The notes beneath the pieces are model-generated. The model worked only from the letters and a program-made list of their open reading frames with translations, was not told the DNA's origin and did not search any database. Of a stretch of 64,000 bases of DNA, positions 34,820-47,339 are shown piece after piece. Numbering within the stretch: the first letter of the stretch is position 1; every line of letters starts with the position of its first letter. This stretch comes from Mangifera indica. Its lineage: Eukaryota > Streptophyta > Magnoliopsida > Sapindales > Anacardiaceae. The stretch spans positions 22,801,463-22,865,462 of the forward strand of contig NC_058137.1 of the NCBI RefSeq assembly GCF_011075055.1. Direction: 5' to 3'. The position numbers and the translations under genes were made by a program.

Positions 34820-36274
34820 ATGAACAACAAACCTGAGCTCGTCTTTGTCCCTGGACCGGGCGTCGGCCACCTTATCCCCTTCGTGGAGCTGGCCAAGCTT
34901 CTCGTCCATCGCCACCACCGCCTCTCCATCACTGTCCTTATCATAAAACCACCCTTCGACTCAAAAAATAACGCCTATCTTGACTTACTCTCTGCTGGTG
35001 ACGGTATCAACTTTGTTCATCTCCCCACCAATGACCTTCAAACATTCAACGCCCAAAGCATCCTCACTTCTTTCATTGAATCACATAAACCACAAGTCAA
35101 AGAAGCTGTCTCTAAGCTTGTTCTCTCCGAGTCAGCCTCCGATGACTCACCTAAACTTGCTGGGTTTGTTCTCGACATGTGTTGTACAAGCTTGATCGAT
35201 GTTGCTGATGAGTTTGGAGTTCCAAGCTATATTTTCTTTACGTCGAGTGCAGCTTTTCTGGGTTTGATGATTCACGTGCAGGCTCTTTATGATGAGCAGA
35301 ACAAACACATTGTTGATTTGAAAGACTCGGATTCTGAATTGGAAGTACCGTGTCTCGCTAACACACTTCCTGCTAAGGTTTTGCCTTTTGTGTACTTGGA
35401 CAAAGATTGGTCTATGATTATGTTTGAGCTAGCGAGGAGGTTTCGAAGAGTCAACGGCATAATTGTGAATTCGTTTAAGGAGTTGGAATCTTTTGCGTTC
35501 AAGTCTTTATCTAGTGGTGAAACCAACATCCCACCTGTTTATCCTATTGGGCCCATTTTAAATCTTGATGGTAAAAGAATCGATCTGGGGTCAGCTGAGT
35601 CCAAAACAAAAGCAGAGATCATTGAGTGGCTTGAGGATCAACCACCATCGTCAGTTGTGTTCCTATGCTTCGGGAGCATGGGAAGCTTCGACGAGGAGCA
35701 GGTGAAAGATATTGCTAGGGCGCTTGAACAGAGTGGGCATCGTTTCTTGTGGTCTCTACGTCAACCTCCACCCAAGGACCAGTTTGTTGCTCCAAATGAC
35801 TACAAAAATCTAACAGATGCGTTACCAGAAGGGTTTCTTGATCGAACAGCTAGGATTGGAAAAGTAATCGGTTGGGCTCCACAAGTATCAGTCCTAGCCC
35901 ACAAGGCGATCGGAGGGTTTGTCTCACATTGTGGGTGGAATTCAGTGCTAGAGAGCATTTGGTTTGGAGTTCCAATAGCCGCTTGGCCGATGTACGCAGA
36001 GCACCAGTTAAATGCGTTTGAGATGGTGATTGAGTTAGAATCAGCAGTAGAGATTAAAATGGAATATAGGAAGGATTTTTTAGGAGAGAATAAAACGATG
36101 GTGAGTGCAGAGGAGATAGAGAGAGGGATCAGGAAATTAATGGAGGATGATAATAAAATAACGAGAAGAATTAAGGAGATGAGTGAAAAGAGTAGAAAAG
36201 AGATGATGGAGGGTGGATCTTCATTCACTTCATTGGGTTGCTTCATCAACGATGTTATGAGCTATTTGTCATAA
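34820..36274 (+). CDS. UDP-glycosyltransferase UGT1B (UGT71-like)
   Basis: Intact 484-residue duplicate of UGT1A, with the same catalytic His17 and Asp119 and PSPG box 352-395. It shares the His395 ending (YAEHQ), so the Gln-to-His change was present before duplication. Differences from UGT1A include Phe382 in IWFGVP (the family norm), Gly233 for Val in the SSGETN loop, and scattered surface changes. An upstream in-frame ATG at 34727 adds 31 AT-coded residues and is unlikely to be used. Confidence 0.95.
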   Translation: MNNKPELVFVPGPGVGHLIPFVELAKLLVHRHHRLSITVLIIKPPFDSKNNAYLDLLSAGDGINFVHLPTNDLQTFNAQSILTSFIESHKPQVKEAVSKLVLSESASDDSPKLAGFVLDMCCTSLIDVADEFGVPSYIFFTSSAAFLGLMIHVQALYDEQNKHIVDLKDSDSELEVPCLANTLPAKVLPFVYLDKDWSMIMFELARRFRRVNGIIVNSFKELESFAFKSLSSGETNIPPVYPIGPILNLDGKRIDLGSAESKTKAEIIEWLEDQPPSSVVFLCFGSMGSFDEEQVKDIARALEQSGHRFLWSLRQPPPKDQFVAPNDYKNLTDALPEGFLDRTARIGKVIGWAPQVSVLAHKAIGGFVSHCGWNSVLESIWFGVPIAAWPMYAEHQLNAFEMVIELESAVEIKMEYRKDFLGENKTMVSAEEIERGIRKLMEDDNKITRRIKEMSEKSRKEMMEGGSSFTSLGCFINDVMSYLS

Positions 36275-39200
36275 ATTTTGAAATAGAGCATTTTTAGGAC
36301 GAGTGTTAGATTTTAAGCAGAATGGTTTGCTTTATGTGACTTAGGGGTGAAAAATGTCTTTAGATCAAATCTTGAGCAGAAAAATGTGATCTTGCTTCAA
36401 TAACAATAATAATAATATTATAGAAATTGGTATTTAAATGAGTTTTACTATATATTCAATTTTCGTCATAGTGATGTTGTCTTAACCAAAAGAATGTAGG
36501 GCAACTATTCTCACATTTGAAATAGTAATAGATGGAGTTAAAATTTGAGGTAGGGGTGTTAATAGGTTGTGTCGACATGGTCTACCATATTGATGGGTTA
36601 CCTGGCTATGCAATTTGAATTTAGTAATCACCCAATATTTACATATATTATTCTCTCAATTATATTAGAGTATAAGTTAAAATACATATTGACTCTAATG
36701 TTATAATAAATATAAGAGATATCAGTAGATCATATCTCATAACAAAAAACATAAGATAAGTATTTTGATGTGTTTTCTATCATAATTGAACATAAAAAAA
36801 GTTATCTTTCTTATTCATAATTTCAAAAAAATATCAATATTAATAAAATTATAAAACTCACAATAATGGAAACTTTGACCTTCATGCTGTTACTTTTGCA
36901 TGGGATAGACAATATATGTCACTTACCTTTAAATAAATTATATAAACTTACCTATTGTTATAACGTCTTTTCATATTTAATTAAATAAATATTATATATT
37001 TAAAGTGAAAAATCATAAATATAATCTATTTTATAAAATTATAATTCTAATAAATTCTCACTTATAACTTCTAAAATTTTTGTGCTTATGATACTTAATA
37101 TGAAATAATTTGCAACCAAACAATAATTTAAATTATTCATCGGTAACTTAATTACTCTATCATTATTTGACATTATCAAACATAAATGTAAAAAAAAAAA
37201 TATATTTGTTAATCGTGAGTAAATTGTAACACCAAACTAAAGATATTTTAGTACCCTAAATTTATTTATTTTTCACAATTATCAATTATAATTAATATAA
37301 TACATCCTTACACAAAATTATCCCATTTTTTTTTTTAAAATTAGCAAAATTGATTGTTCAGTTGGATATAGAGGTCAATGGAAGAAGACAATGAAACCAA
37401 TCTGTTGTCATCTTCCATGGAGTTGGAATCGATACCACAATTATGTCCTTCCATCAATAGATTTATTAAGTTATAAAGACACCTTAAACAACTAACAAAG
37501 AGAACCACCGACTTTAAATAACTTACAACAAAATCTATCTTACCATTAAAATCTTCAAAAAGAAAGCTTTTACTTCAATTACCATTTTGTTTTTTAACCT
37601 TAGTAGATTAAATTCATTAGAGTCTGAAAAATAAGTACTTAAGTATTTTGGAAAATATTTTTTTTAAAATTTTAGCATACTCCTAATTTGCTAAATTTTA
37701 TTCATTTTAAATTTGATTAAATTTTAATTTCAATCGCATACCATAGAGTTGGTACATTTTTGAAAAATTTTGATTTAAGAAATAAAATATCTTTAAGTTA
37801 TTCTTAAAATTCAATAAAACCGTAAATAATATTATATGTACATATTTTTAGTATATAATTTAAATACATATATGATATGTTATTATGTGATTGAGTATTA
37901 CTTTATTTTTTATTCAAAATCATCTAATTATATAATGATATATTATTTATGTATTTTAATCATGTATTAAAAATATATAAAAATAATTTTATTGTTATGC
38001 TAGATAAGGGATGTACACACTAGACTTGGCAAATGGGCAAACTAGCACATTCATTTTTTTTTTTGGTTACATTTGCATGACAAAATTTTTAGCCCCCTTA
38101 GTTTAAAATTTTGTGCATACACCTCCAAATTATAAATTCTAGTGTTAAAAAAAAAATTACAGTAAAACCCTTTGGCTTATAAATCTAACACTTACCCCTA
38201 TCTTTCCACTCCTACCCCTCCCCTGTTTTCTAAGTTCGAAGTACAGGTCTACTGTTCTTTAAAGTTCAATTTATTTACTAAATTTTGATTTTCTACATAA
38301 AAAACCACCAATCTAAACCCTAGACGTATTCAATTCCATTAACTTGATTTACTAAAAATACACCCCCAACTTAGTTAAATTCACAACTTAATCACTTAAA
38401 CAACCATAAAATTGTGATTTCCATTGCCAAACTCAAACACTAACTTTTAACCATAAACCCAATATAAACCACATTAACACAATGTTTTATAAATAAAAAA
38501 ATGTATAATGAATGAAATAAAAAGTCAAAACTAAAATTTTCCCCCATTTTTACATAAAAGTGTGATTTGAATCTTCTAAAACAAACTCAACAATCACCAC
38601 AAAGAAAAATGATGGCAATGGCAGAGCACAACTAAGAAGGAAGAGGAGATAGATGAGAAACCGATTTGTCAGATTTGATGGGTGAAAATGGTAAATTTAC
38701 AGTCGGATTTTTAGTTGAAAAAATTGGACAAAAACTATGCTGAAATTTCATAAATTCAATTTATATATGATAAAAAAATTTTTTTTTATCAATCTACCAA
38801 TTGTTGGATATAAAAGTGTTAAGTCTTGCCGATGTTCGTATAACCCTAGCAAATACGATTATTTTAAAAGGGTATTTGATTCAAGTAATATTTTATTATT
38901 AAAATTAAATTATTACTTTAAAGATAAATTATTTAAAAGATTATTTTGTATAAATAATTATTATATGTGATAAAATTTGATAAAAACAAATAAATAGAAA
39001 TAATTATTATGTTTAATTAGAGATAATAAAAGAATACTAATAAATTAATTTACTTAGATACCCTTAGATATAATTATTTTAAAATATTTTTTATATCATT
39101 CGTTATATTAATTAAAAATAAGATTATTTTTATTAAAAAATTTAATAAATAAAAATATAATTATAATAAAATTAAAATTATATTAATAATATTTTAATAT

Positions 39201-39475
39201 CTAAGATAAAGATAATAATTAAATTATTATCTATTATATTATTGTTAATAAATATTTTATTCATCAAATAAAATAATATAAATAAAAAATATATATTATC
39301 ATGATATTTTTAATAAACCGAACAAAAATTAAATTATTAAAGTACTCTTCATTGGCTTACACGAGACGGCTTTGATTCATAACCCTTGTAATCAGTCAAT
39401 ATTGAAGTTGTTCTGCAACTTCGAAGTTTGAATCTTCGCAGTTTGACTCTTCAATCTAGATTGTTGACTATTAGA
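36275..39475. other. Block B intergenic region
   Basis: AT-rich DNA colinear with block A 2446-2738, 4925-5293 and 13633-16674. It holds a reduced copy of the hAT transposase relic (about 36.9-37.35 kb, minus strand). The ORF at 38737-38970 has a block A twin at 15950 but looks like AT-rich chance coding. Confidence 0.55.
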
Positions 39476-39492
39476 TGACATCATCTCTGACG
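39476..39492 (+). promoter_or_regulatory. as-1-like element upstream of UGT2B
   Basis: Same TGACATCATCTCTGACG sequence and 12-bp core spacing as upstream of UGT2A, with a TATA-like TTTATATATT at 39528-39537 and the W-box cores retained. Confidence 0.5.
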
Positions 39493-39605
39493 TTTCTTCC
39501 TTGCTTCTGTAATTTTTACACTTTCATTTTTATATATTCCATTAACTTTCTTATAAGTTTACTCGCAACGAACAGGGGAATCATCTTCTACAAATCGCAA
39601 GCTCA

Positions 39606-41063
39606 ATGAACAGGAAAGCTGAGCTTGTTTTTATCCCTTCACCAGTCGTCGGCCACCTTGTCTCCACTGTGGAGCTGGCCAAGATCCTCGTCCATCGCCA
39701 CCACCGCCTCTCCATTACCGTCCTCGTCATGAAACTACCCTTTGACTCCGACATCAACGGCTATCTCGACTCACTCTCTGAATCCCACCATATCATCAAA
39801 TTCGTTCATCTCCCCAACGATGACCTTCCACAATCCAAAACCAGAAACTTCTTCACTTCTTTCATTGAATCTCATAAACCCCATGTCAAAGAAGCTGTCT
39901 CTAGGCTCGTTCAGTCAGAGTCAACCTCCGATGACTCGCCGATACTCTCCGGGTTCGTTCTCGACATGTTTTGTACATGTATGATTGATGTTGCCAATGA
40001 ATTTGGAGTTCCGAGCTATATTTTCTTCACTTCGAGTGCAGCTTTTCTGGGTTTGATGTTTCACATGCAATTTCTTTATGATGATGAGAATAAAGACCCC
40101 ACTGATTTGAATGACTCGGATACTGACTTGGAAGTAATGAGTCTTGTTAACCGAATTCCCGTTAGGGTTTTGCCCTATGTGTTCTTGGGGAAAGAGGGGT
40201 CTTCCATTTTGTTTGAGGCGGCGAGGAGGATTCGAAGCGTTAAGGGTATCATTGTAAATACGTTTATGGAGCTGGAATCTTTTGCCATCAAGTCTTTATC
40301 TAATGGTGAAACCAACATCCCACCCGTTTATCCTGTGGGGCCGATTTTGAATCTTGATGGTAATAGCATCGATAAGGGGTCATCCGGGTCCCAAACAAAA
40401 GCAGAGATCATTGAGTGGCTTGATGATCAACCACCATCATCAGTTGTCTTTCTATGCTTCGGGAGCATGGGAAGCTTCAATGAGGATCAGGTGAAAGAGA
40501 TTGCTTGTGCGCTTGAACAGAGTGGGCATCGGTTCTTGTGGTCTCTTCGTCAACCTTCACCCAAGGGTCAGTTTCCTGTTCCCATTGACTACACAAATCT
40601 AACAGACGTGTTACCAGAAGGGTTTCTTGATCGAACAGCTGCGGTTGGAAAAGTAATCGGTTGGGCTCCACAAGTATCAGTCCTAGCCCACAAGGCGGTC
40701 GGAGGGTTCGTGTCACATTGTGGGTGGAATTCAACACTAGAGAGCATATGGTTTGCAGTTCCAATAGCCGCTTGGCCAATGTACGCGGAGCAACAATTAA
40801 ACGCATTTCAGATGGTGGTTGAGTTAGAGTCAGCAGTGGATATTAATATGGAATATAGGAAGGATTTTTCAGGAGAGAATAAAATGTTGGTGAGTGCAGG
40901 GGAGATAGAGAAAGGGATCAGAAAGTTATTGGAGGATGATAATAAGATAAGGGAAAGAGTGAAGGAGATGAGTGAAAAGAGTAGAAAAGTGATGATGGAG
41001 GGTGGATCTTCATTCACTTCACTGGGTTGCTTCATTGATGATGTTATGAGCCATTTGTCATAA
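39606..41063 (+). CDS. UDP-glycosyltransferase UGT2B (UGT71-like)
   Basis: Intact 485-residue duplicate of UGT2A (12 differences). Catalytic His17 in the common VVGHL context, Asp120, PSPG Trp353-Gln396 with AEQQ, and the same unusual Ala384 in IWFAVP. Pro replaces His at residue 243 (VYPVGP), which is the family norm, so UGT2A is the more derived copy there. No disabling change is seen. Confidence 0.95.
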   Translation: MNRKAELVFIPSPVVGHLVSTVELAKILVHRHHRLSITVLVMKLPFDSDINGYLDSLSESHHIIKFVHLPNDDLPQSKTRNFFTSFIESHKPHVKEAVSRLVQSESTSDDSPILSGFVLDMFCTCMIDVANEFGVPSYIFFTSSAAFLGLMFHMQFLYDDENKDPTDLNDSDTDLEVMSLVNRIPVRVLPYVFLGKEGSSILFEAARRIRSVKGIIVNTFMELESFAIKSLSNGETNIPPVYPVGPILNLDGNSIDKGSSGSQTKAEIIEWLDDQPPSSVVFLCFGSMGSFNEDQVKEIACALEQSGHRFLWSLRQPSPKGQFPVPIDYTNLTDVLPEGFLDRTAAVGKVIGWAPQVSVLAHKAVGGFVSHCGWNSTLESIWFAVPIAAWPMYAEQQLNAFQMVVELESAVDINMEYRKDFSGENKMLVSAGEIEKGIRKLLEDDNKIRERVKEMSEKSRKVMMEGGSSFTSLGCFIDDVMSHLS

Positions 41064-41504
41064 ATTTATTGTAGTGTCTCGAATTATGACGGTTTGGACT
41101 TAGGAGAACACTGATGGGATAACTTGTGTATCGCTTCATGGAAGCAGTGTTTTCAAATCCGGATTACGCCCATAGTTCAGTCTGTTTAATCTGGAATTAA
41201 TCACTACTTTAAAATTATACTCATCTTTTAAATTTGTTTTAAACTCGCTTCTTTTACAAAGTATTTAGTCCTATACATGTAGATTAAGAGGGATTTTAGT
41301 TGAATCATATACAAATTGGGGTATTCTCTTTTTAATATTTATTAATTGAGAGAATCATTCAAACCATATCATGAATTTCAGAAACTCATACAACCTACAT
41401 ACCTACATGAACATATTACAAACAAAAGTATATTTTATTTTACTTCTACGCATCATTGCAACAATTAATTAAGCAACAATAATTTTGTATAAATATTTTT
41501 CTGT

Positions 41505-42240
41505 TTATTCAAATAATAGCCAATCGGTTGAATAGTCTAATTGAATCTCTCTTATAGAGACATTCTCAGAAGAAGAAAAAAAGGGTTTTGGAGACAATTG
41601 CAAGTCGTCAATGCTTCCTTCTAACATTTCAATAACTTTTGTAATTGAGAGACGGTCTAAACGCTTGTATACACCATAACCCGATAAGACAAAGTTTTTT
41701 GGCAATCACCATTTCATGTTCAGTGACATGTTGAAGCTCTAAATTTTCATCAATATTTATTTGATTATATGCCCAGGAGGGGAAGTAGGCTTTGCTTGAA
41801 CCAGCTACCCTCATATCAGAATTTCTTTTGCCTCCAACCATTTCCAGCAGTAGTATTCCAAAGCTATAAACATCTAACTTGTTAGAAACCTTTCTGAAAT
41901 TCCTTGAAATCAATTCAAGAGGTATGTATCCTATTGTTCCTCTTGTAGCACTAACAGACACAAAATCCTTTTCCTTTGGGTAAAATTTTGCAAGTCCAAA
42001 ATGAAAGACTTTTGGGATGAAATTTTGGTCTAGCAAGATATTGAGGCTTAATATCAAAATGAAGAATGCATACATCACATTTCCTATGTAGATACTCGAC
42101 CCCACGAGCAATTGCAAGAGTAATTTCACATAGCTTGTCCCAACTAAATGATAGAGATTTGTCGGGCTTGGAAAATATATGTTTATCAAGAGATCCATTT
42201 AGCAGATACTCATACACAAGAGCACCTTGCCATAATATAT
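41505..42240 (-). pseudogene. Receptor-like kinase relic, LRK10-like (block B)
   Basis: Twin of the relic at 18775-19520. It shows YEYLLNGSLDKHIF, HFDIKP, HFGLAKFYP (DFG changed to HFG), IGYIPLELI, SFGILLLEM, LCLIGLWCIQ and a tail ending DWLLFE. It has frameshifts after HFDIKPQ and after LWCIQ. Loss of the DFG Asp makes kinase activity impossible even apart from the frameshifts. Confidence 0.85.
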
Positions 42241-42350
42241 AGTTGAATGAGTAATTAATATTTTTTCATTCAAACACTACCTCCCTTAACGAAAAATTAG
42301 AATAAAAGGGCAAATAAATAATTTTGTTATGAATAAAAAAATATTTTGTT

Positions 42351-43270
42351 TGGGTAAAATTAGAATAAAAGGGCAAATGAGTGAATTTTTCCCGTTAATG
42401 AAAAAATTAAAATAAAAGGCGTGAATCTATGTTTTTTTTTTAATTTTAATATTTCATCAATATTATTAACCCTGATGTTATAAAAGAATCACTTATCGAA
42501 AAGAAGTCAGAGATATTTTTTGATTTCCTCCTACAACCTTTAGCCTTGGTTTCTCTAATTCTCTTCATTTCTCTTTTTCTTTTCGTTCATGCCTTTTCTT
42601 TTCATTTCCCAAAGATTTTTTTTTGTGATTCTATTTTTCTCATTTTCTTCTTCTATATTTTCTCTTTTGATTTTCTTTCGATCTGGGTGTTGTTTGATTT
42701 ATAAACCTAAACCAAGTTCTGCAAAAAAACAAAAACACTTTAAACCTTAAACCTAGTTTATCAAGTTGTATCTTGTCGATCTAAGGCTTAAGTTTTCAAA
42801 AAAGGGACAGTTTCGAACTCTTCAACGGTGATAAGACGTGTGTGTGTGTGCGCGCGTGGGGGGTCAGCTTCTGGTTGATTTTCCCTACTGTAATTGTGGT
42901 TGAACACTTTTGCCTCTTTGTAATGTTAGCCTATCCTGGGTGAGTTTCCCTCAGAGATGACTTTGGACAAGTTCTACCTAATTCATATGTACTTTTAAAT
43001 AACTTTGCCTTTATGTAATGTTAGCTAAATTTTTTTTTTTAAAAAAACATTTTTTAGAGTAATGAAAGAATTTATTGGACAAGATTCCGCTGGAAAAACA
43101 CATATATTAATTGAAATACCAGCAGTCTGCTTACCTTTGCGTAAAAGAGACCATATACACGATTTTTAGCTAATGGTTAATATTGATATAATTATAAAAT
43201 TGACTATAATTTATACTTTGATCGGCAGACTGCTTATCTTTACGTAAAAGAGACCATATACACGATTTCT
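42351..43270. other. Intergenic DNA with short local repeats
   Basis: Contains a CT/T-rich tract (42500-42700) and a GTGTGTGTG...CGCGCG run at about 42840-42860. A segment of about 45 bp (CAGACTGCTTATC, TAAAAGAGACCATATACACG) is present twice, near 43121-43167 and 43226-43270. No gene seen. Confidence 0.5.
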
Positions 43271-44950
43271 TTGTTTGAACTACCAAAACTTACCTCTAGT
43301 GCAAACTTTGTACAATTCTTTCATATTTTTGTTTATAAATATATATCAAGTAAAAAATCTTGAATATATTCAATATAATTAACATTGCTATTAATTGACA
43401 ATTTTTCATTAATAACATCAAATAAATTTTGTAGTTTATTAGTTTTTGTCCAAGATCTAAAATAGTAGCTGCAGAATAAAGTAAAAGAATTTCACTCTAA
43501 TATTTTTTAAATTTTTGTTTCATTTGTCTAGATGTATTCTAGAAAATATGATGAGACTCATGAGACCTATGTTCTTTAAAAATATCACTTATTTCTATCA
43601 TACTATATATTATTGAATAAGTTGTTGAGTAATACACATTTGAGTAATGGTCTGTGACTATCTTCAATAGCTCTAACATATTCATTAGAGTTATAATTAT
43701 CTCTCAATTTTGATCTATAAAAAAAAAGGCTTCATCAAATCTTTTGGTTAGATATTGAAGTATCGTGTTATAAGAACTTCATACCCTTCACACGTTTTCA
43801 ATATGAGGTATGTTGAATTTCATCTAGTTTTAGCATTTACTTTTGATTTTTTTTCTTCTCAACCTCATTAATTTACATAATTGATGATATATTTGTACCT
43901 GTAATGAGAATGATGAAATATATACAATGACATGTCTAATTACTTGTATATGCTTTTTAGCTGAGCTCAAGTCTTCTTAAGCTATTAAATTAATAATATG
44001 ACATGCACATCAAATATAAAATAATTTTTCATTAAATGGAAGAGATAAATGATTATACATATATTCAATAACCTTATCATTATTTGTGGTATTATCAAAA
44101 GTAATTAAAAAATTCAATTATTAATTTTATATTTTTGAAAAATATTTGCTAATGTATAAAAAATTGTAAGATCATCATATGGATATTCTAAATTTCTAAA
44201 TGCAATAATTTTTTTACATAACTGTCAATCAAAATTAATATAATAAGTAGTTGCACAAAGATATTCTATATCCTAATTTGTAAAAATCCATAAATCAGAA
44301 GTTATTGAAATAACACTATTAAAATTATTTAATTCTCTAATAACTTTAATTTCATTAATTAATAATTCTCAGAATGTCTAACCTAATAATTGACCTATAA
44401 ATTCTTCTAAATGTCGGTTAAACGCTATTTTGCATCATTCATTCTAAAATTTCATCTTCTGCATAACTAAAAGGTTGATAAAAAACAACTATATATATGG
44501 TCACGTACTCTCACATATTCATTTGATCGTATGTGAAAGTTGACATTTCTTCCATGTGTTCGAAACCATTCAAACCTCTTGTTGAATTGGCGTTAGGACC
44601 AACGGGTCGCGATCGAGTGAATGCAATTTGTTTTTGTCCTCTGAGCTCATGTGAAATTTTTTTATAGTAATCAGTAACGTGTCGGTGAAAATGTCCCGTA
44701 CCATTTATACTTGCATATGTCAAACAAGAACTACAATGTTTATATATTATTCGATGAATTAATTTTCCTTTTATTGTTTTCTCTATTCGATCGAAATGTT
44801 CTCACATTATTGATGTTTGTTTTCTTGTTCTCTTTGTCGAATAATGTAAACTTGAACTTGTACCACTATCACTTTTACCTGTTGGTACTCTACCTATTCC
44901 ACTTTGTGCATCATCAATAATATCATCAATGTCAATATGATAATATTCAA
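43270..44950 (-). pseudogene. hAT-family transposase relic with BED zinc finger
   Basis: On the minus strand, from about 44940: an acidic start (DIDDIIDDAQ), a BED-like domain (EHFDRIEKTIKGKL, C-x2-C, then GTGHFHRH), then in other frames ITSDLWI, YINFD, KKIIAFRNLEYPYDD, DNTTNNDKVIEY, CHIINLIA and a degraded WNS block. This is the normal order of a plant hAT transposase. Many stops and shifts make it inactive. It is related to the smaller relics in blocks A and B. Confidence 0.75.
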
Positions 44951-45177
44951 ATAGATTGAATTTATTTAATATTGAAACTATTTGTAATATTTTATAATAA
45001 TAAAAATAAAATTATAAATACAAAGAATTATTATTTATGAATTTAAATAATTTTTAAAAAAGAATGATGAAAAAAATGAGATTTAGAATATAATAAAAAA
45101 ATTGAGATTAAAAAATTAAAAGATTTATAAATAAAATTAAAAATAGGGTAGAATTAAATTGATTTATATATATAAAA

Positions 45178-45415
45178 AATAAATAAATAAAAAGATTGAG
45201 AGATTTGTAGCCACTGAAGGCTTCTACCTTTGTGCTGCAGAAGCCCTTCTGCCTTGGCTTTTGCCATCCGCTTGTGGCAGAAGCCAATTGGATTGGTTTA
45301 TATTAAAAAACAAATAAATAAAAAGATTGAGAGATTTGTAGCCGTCGAAGGCTCTTACCTTTGTGCTGGCTTCTGTGCCTTGGCTTTTGCCGTCTGCTTG
45401 TGGCAGGAGCCTCAG
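45178..45415. repeat. Tandem duplication of about 130 bp
   Basis: Two imperfect copies of a segment beginning AAATAAATAAAAAGATTGAG and containing TTTGTAGCC...GAAGGCT...CCTTGGCTTTTGCC...GCTTGTGGCAG, at about 45178-45294 and 45308-45415. The GC-rich core contrasts with its surroundings. No gene assigned. Confidence 0.6.
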
Positions 45416-46612
45416 TTACTTCTGCTTGACGTATATGGCCCTTTCAAACTCCAGCACCAGCAGTCTCACTCTAACGGAGATGACAGTTACAAACATTTTC
45501 ATCAACAGTAATTATTTGGTTATTGACTAACAAAGGTGTCTCGTCTTGTCTTGTCTTTAATCTAAAATGTGACCTCATATTTTAAAGGTTATTTTGGAAC
45601 AAATTTCTTTTTTAATGTCAAATCGTTGAATGCGTTTGGTTCGGTCACCGAACAATCAATAAAAAACAACATACGCATGAATTTTGCCGAGGTTGTATTC
45701 CAAAATCAGCGGCTATAATCCATTGATACACATGCATGGGTTCCATGTACGAGGACAAAAGTTCAAATCTTTATGATTGAATTTAGTTAAAATATGCAAG
45801 TTTAATTTATTTATCATTTTAATAGTACGACAATACACGATTTTTTTATAAATAAAGTTTATCAAAGTTGAATTAATTTGTTAATAAGATATAAATTTGA
45901 ATTATAAATTTAAATCATAAATATAAGATTAATCATTTTTATTTGAATAAAACTCAAATTATTTATAATTTTAATTTGATAAATTCAAATAAAATTATTT
46001 TTTATTTAAATTAAATTTGAGTAAAAGATTGTCGAGCTTTGTTCCAATCTATCCACTAAGCTCCATCTATCCACCTTTACCTATCAAGAACGTTCTTTTG
46101 AGTCATACAACTAATATAAATTTAAATTCAAATTGGGTATTATCAATTCAAATCGGACTTAGCTGGATTGGGTATCCACCCCTGTATATTACATTACATT
46201 TATGATGTGATAGTTGTGGACACACAAATATATATAAGTTTTAATTTAAATATGTATAAAATATAGAATACAAAATTATATAATTAAATTGAATATAAAA
46301 TTAAAATTAAAGATATAAAAAAAATTGTTTAAGTTATATCTTTGAAACTAAAGATATTTATAAATTACGTAAAACTTAAAAACACGTTATGATATATTTT
46401 TTATTTTAAAAATCTTTCTATAATAGTTTTGAATGAGTAAATATATCAAAAATTAAAATTTAAAGTAAAAATCTAACCAATTTATAAAAAATTATTTAAA
46501 TCTTTCTATTAAATATCTAATAATGAAAGACTCATACTAGACTGTCTATATTTTTTTATAGTCGTATGCATCCTAATCTAAATAGATTACACTGTGAAAT
46601 CAGAATAATATC

Positions 46613-46656
<44 letters not shown>

Positions 46657-46690
46657 AGTTAAGCTAGGTTAGGTCAACAATCATTTCCCA
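45416..46690. other. Intergenic AT-rich DNA with ATT microsatellite
   Basis: No gene seen. A pure (ATT)n run of about 14 units lies at 46613-46655. Confidence 0.5.
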
Positions 46691-47288
46691 TTAAGGGGGC
46701 GTTTGGTTGCCCTCTTTTAAGATTACCTTGATAATCTATCTTTTATTCTTTTGTTTGGTTTATAAATAATAAAATATTACAGTAATCTTCTATTATCAAT
46801 ACTGACGTGACAGGTAATATAGGTAGTAATCTGGTTACCACCTTCACCTTAGGTATTTAAAGATTATTTTATAAATAATAAAATATTACAGTAATCTTCT
46901 ATTATCAATACTGACGTGACAGGTAATATAGGTAGTAATCTGGTTACCACCTTCACCTTAGGTATTTAAAGATTATTGACATAATCTTGAGTTTATTATA
47001 ATTATATTATTATTTATTAATTTTTTAAGATAAAAATAAATTTATTTTTAATTAATATGACAAATAATATGAAAAATATTTAAAAATAATTATATTTAAG
47101 GGCATTTAAGTAAAATAATTTACTAGTAATTTTTTATTACTTTTAACTAAACACAATAATTATTTATACCTATCAAATTTTATCAAACATAGTAATCATT
47201 TATATCTAGTAATCTTTTAAGTAATTTATCTTCAAGGTAATATTTCTATTTTGGTAATAAAATATTACCCAAACCAAACGCTCCTTAA
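46691..47288. mobile_element. MITE with TTAA flanks and internal tandem duplication
   Basis: Element 46695-47284 has ends GGGGGCGTTTGGTT and (reverse complement) GGAGCGTTTGGTT, with TTAA on both sides. Subterminal AGATTACCTTGATAATC-type sequence recurs inverted near the right end. Such GTTTGG-type ends are common in Tourist/Harbinger MITEs, whose 3-bp duplication would be TTA or TAA. It contains a perfect 109-bp tandem duplication (about 46760-46868 and 46869-46977). Confidence 0.65.
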
Positions 47289-47339
47289 GTTCTATTTTTC
47301 AATAATCTTTTTCCCACCCAAGGAATGGTGAAATCCCAA

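Larger units (their letters stand above)
33845..42350. repeat. Segmental duplication, block B
   Basis: Right copy of the UGT1-UGT2-kinase relic block. It retains the pre-insertion target sites of the hAT-like element (around 36570) and the gypsy element (around 36913), proving both arrived in block A later. It has lost about 500 bp of the hAT transposase relic at about 37088. Confidence 0.9.
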
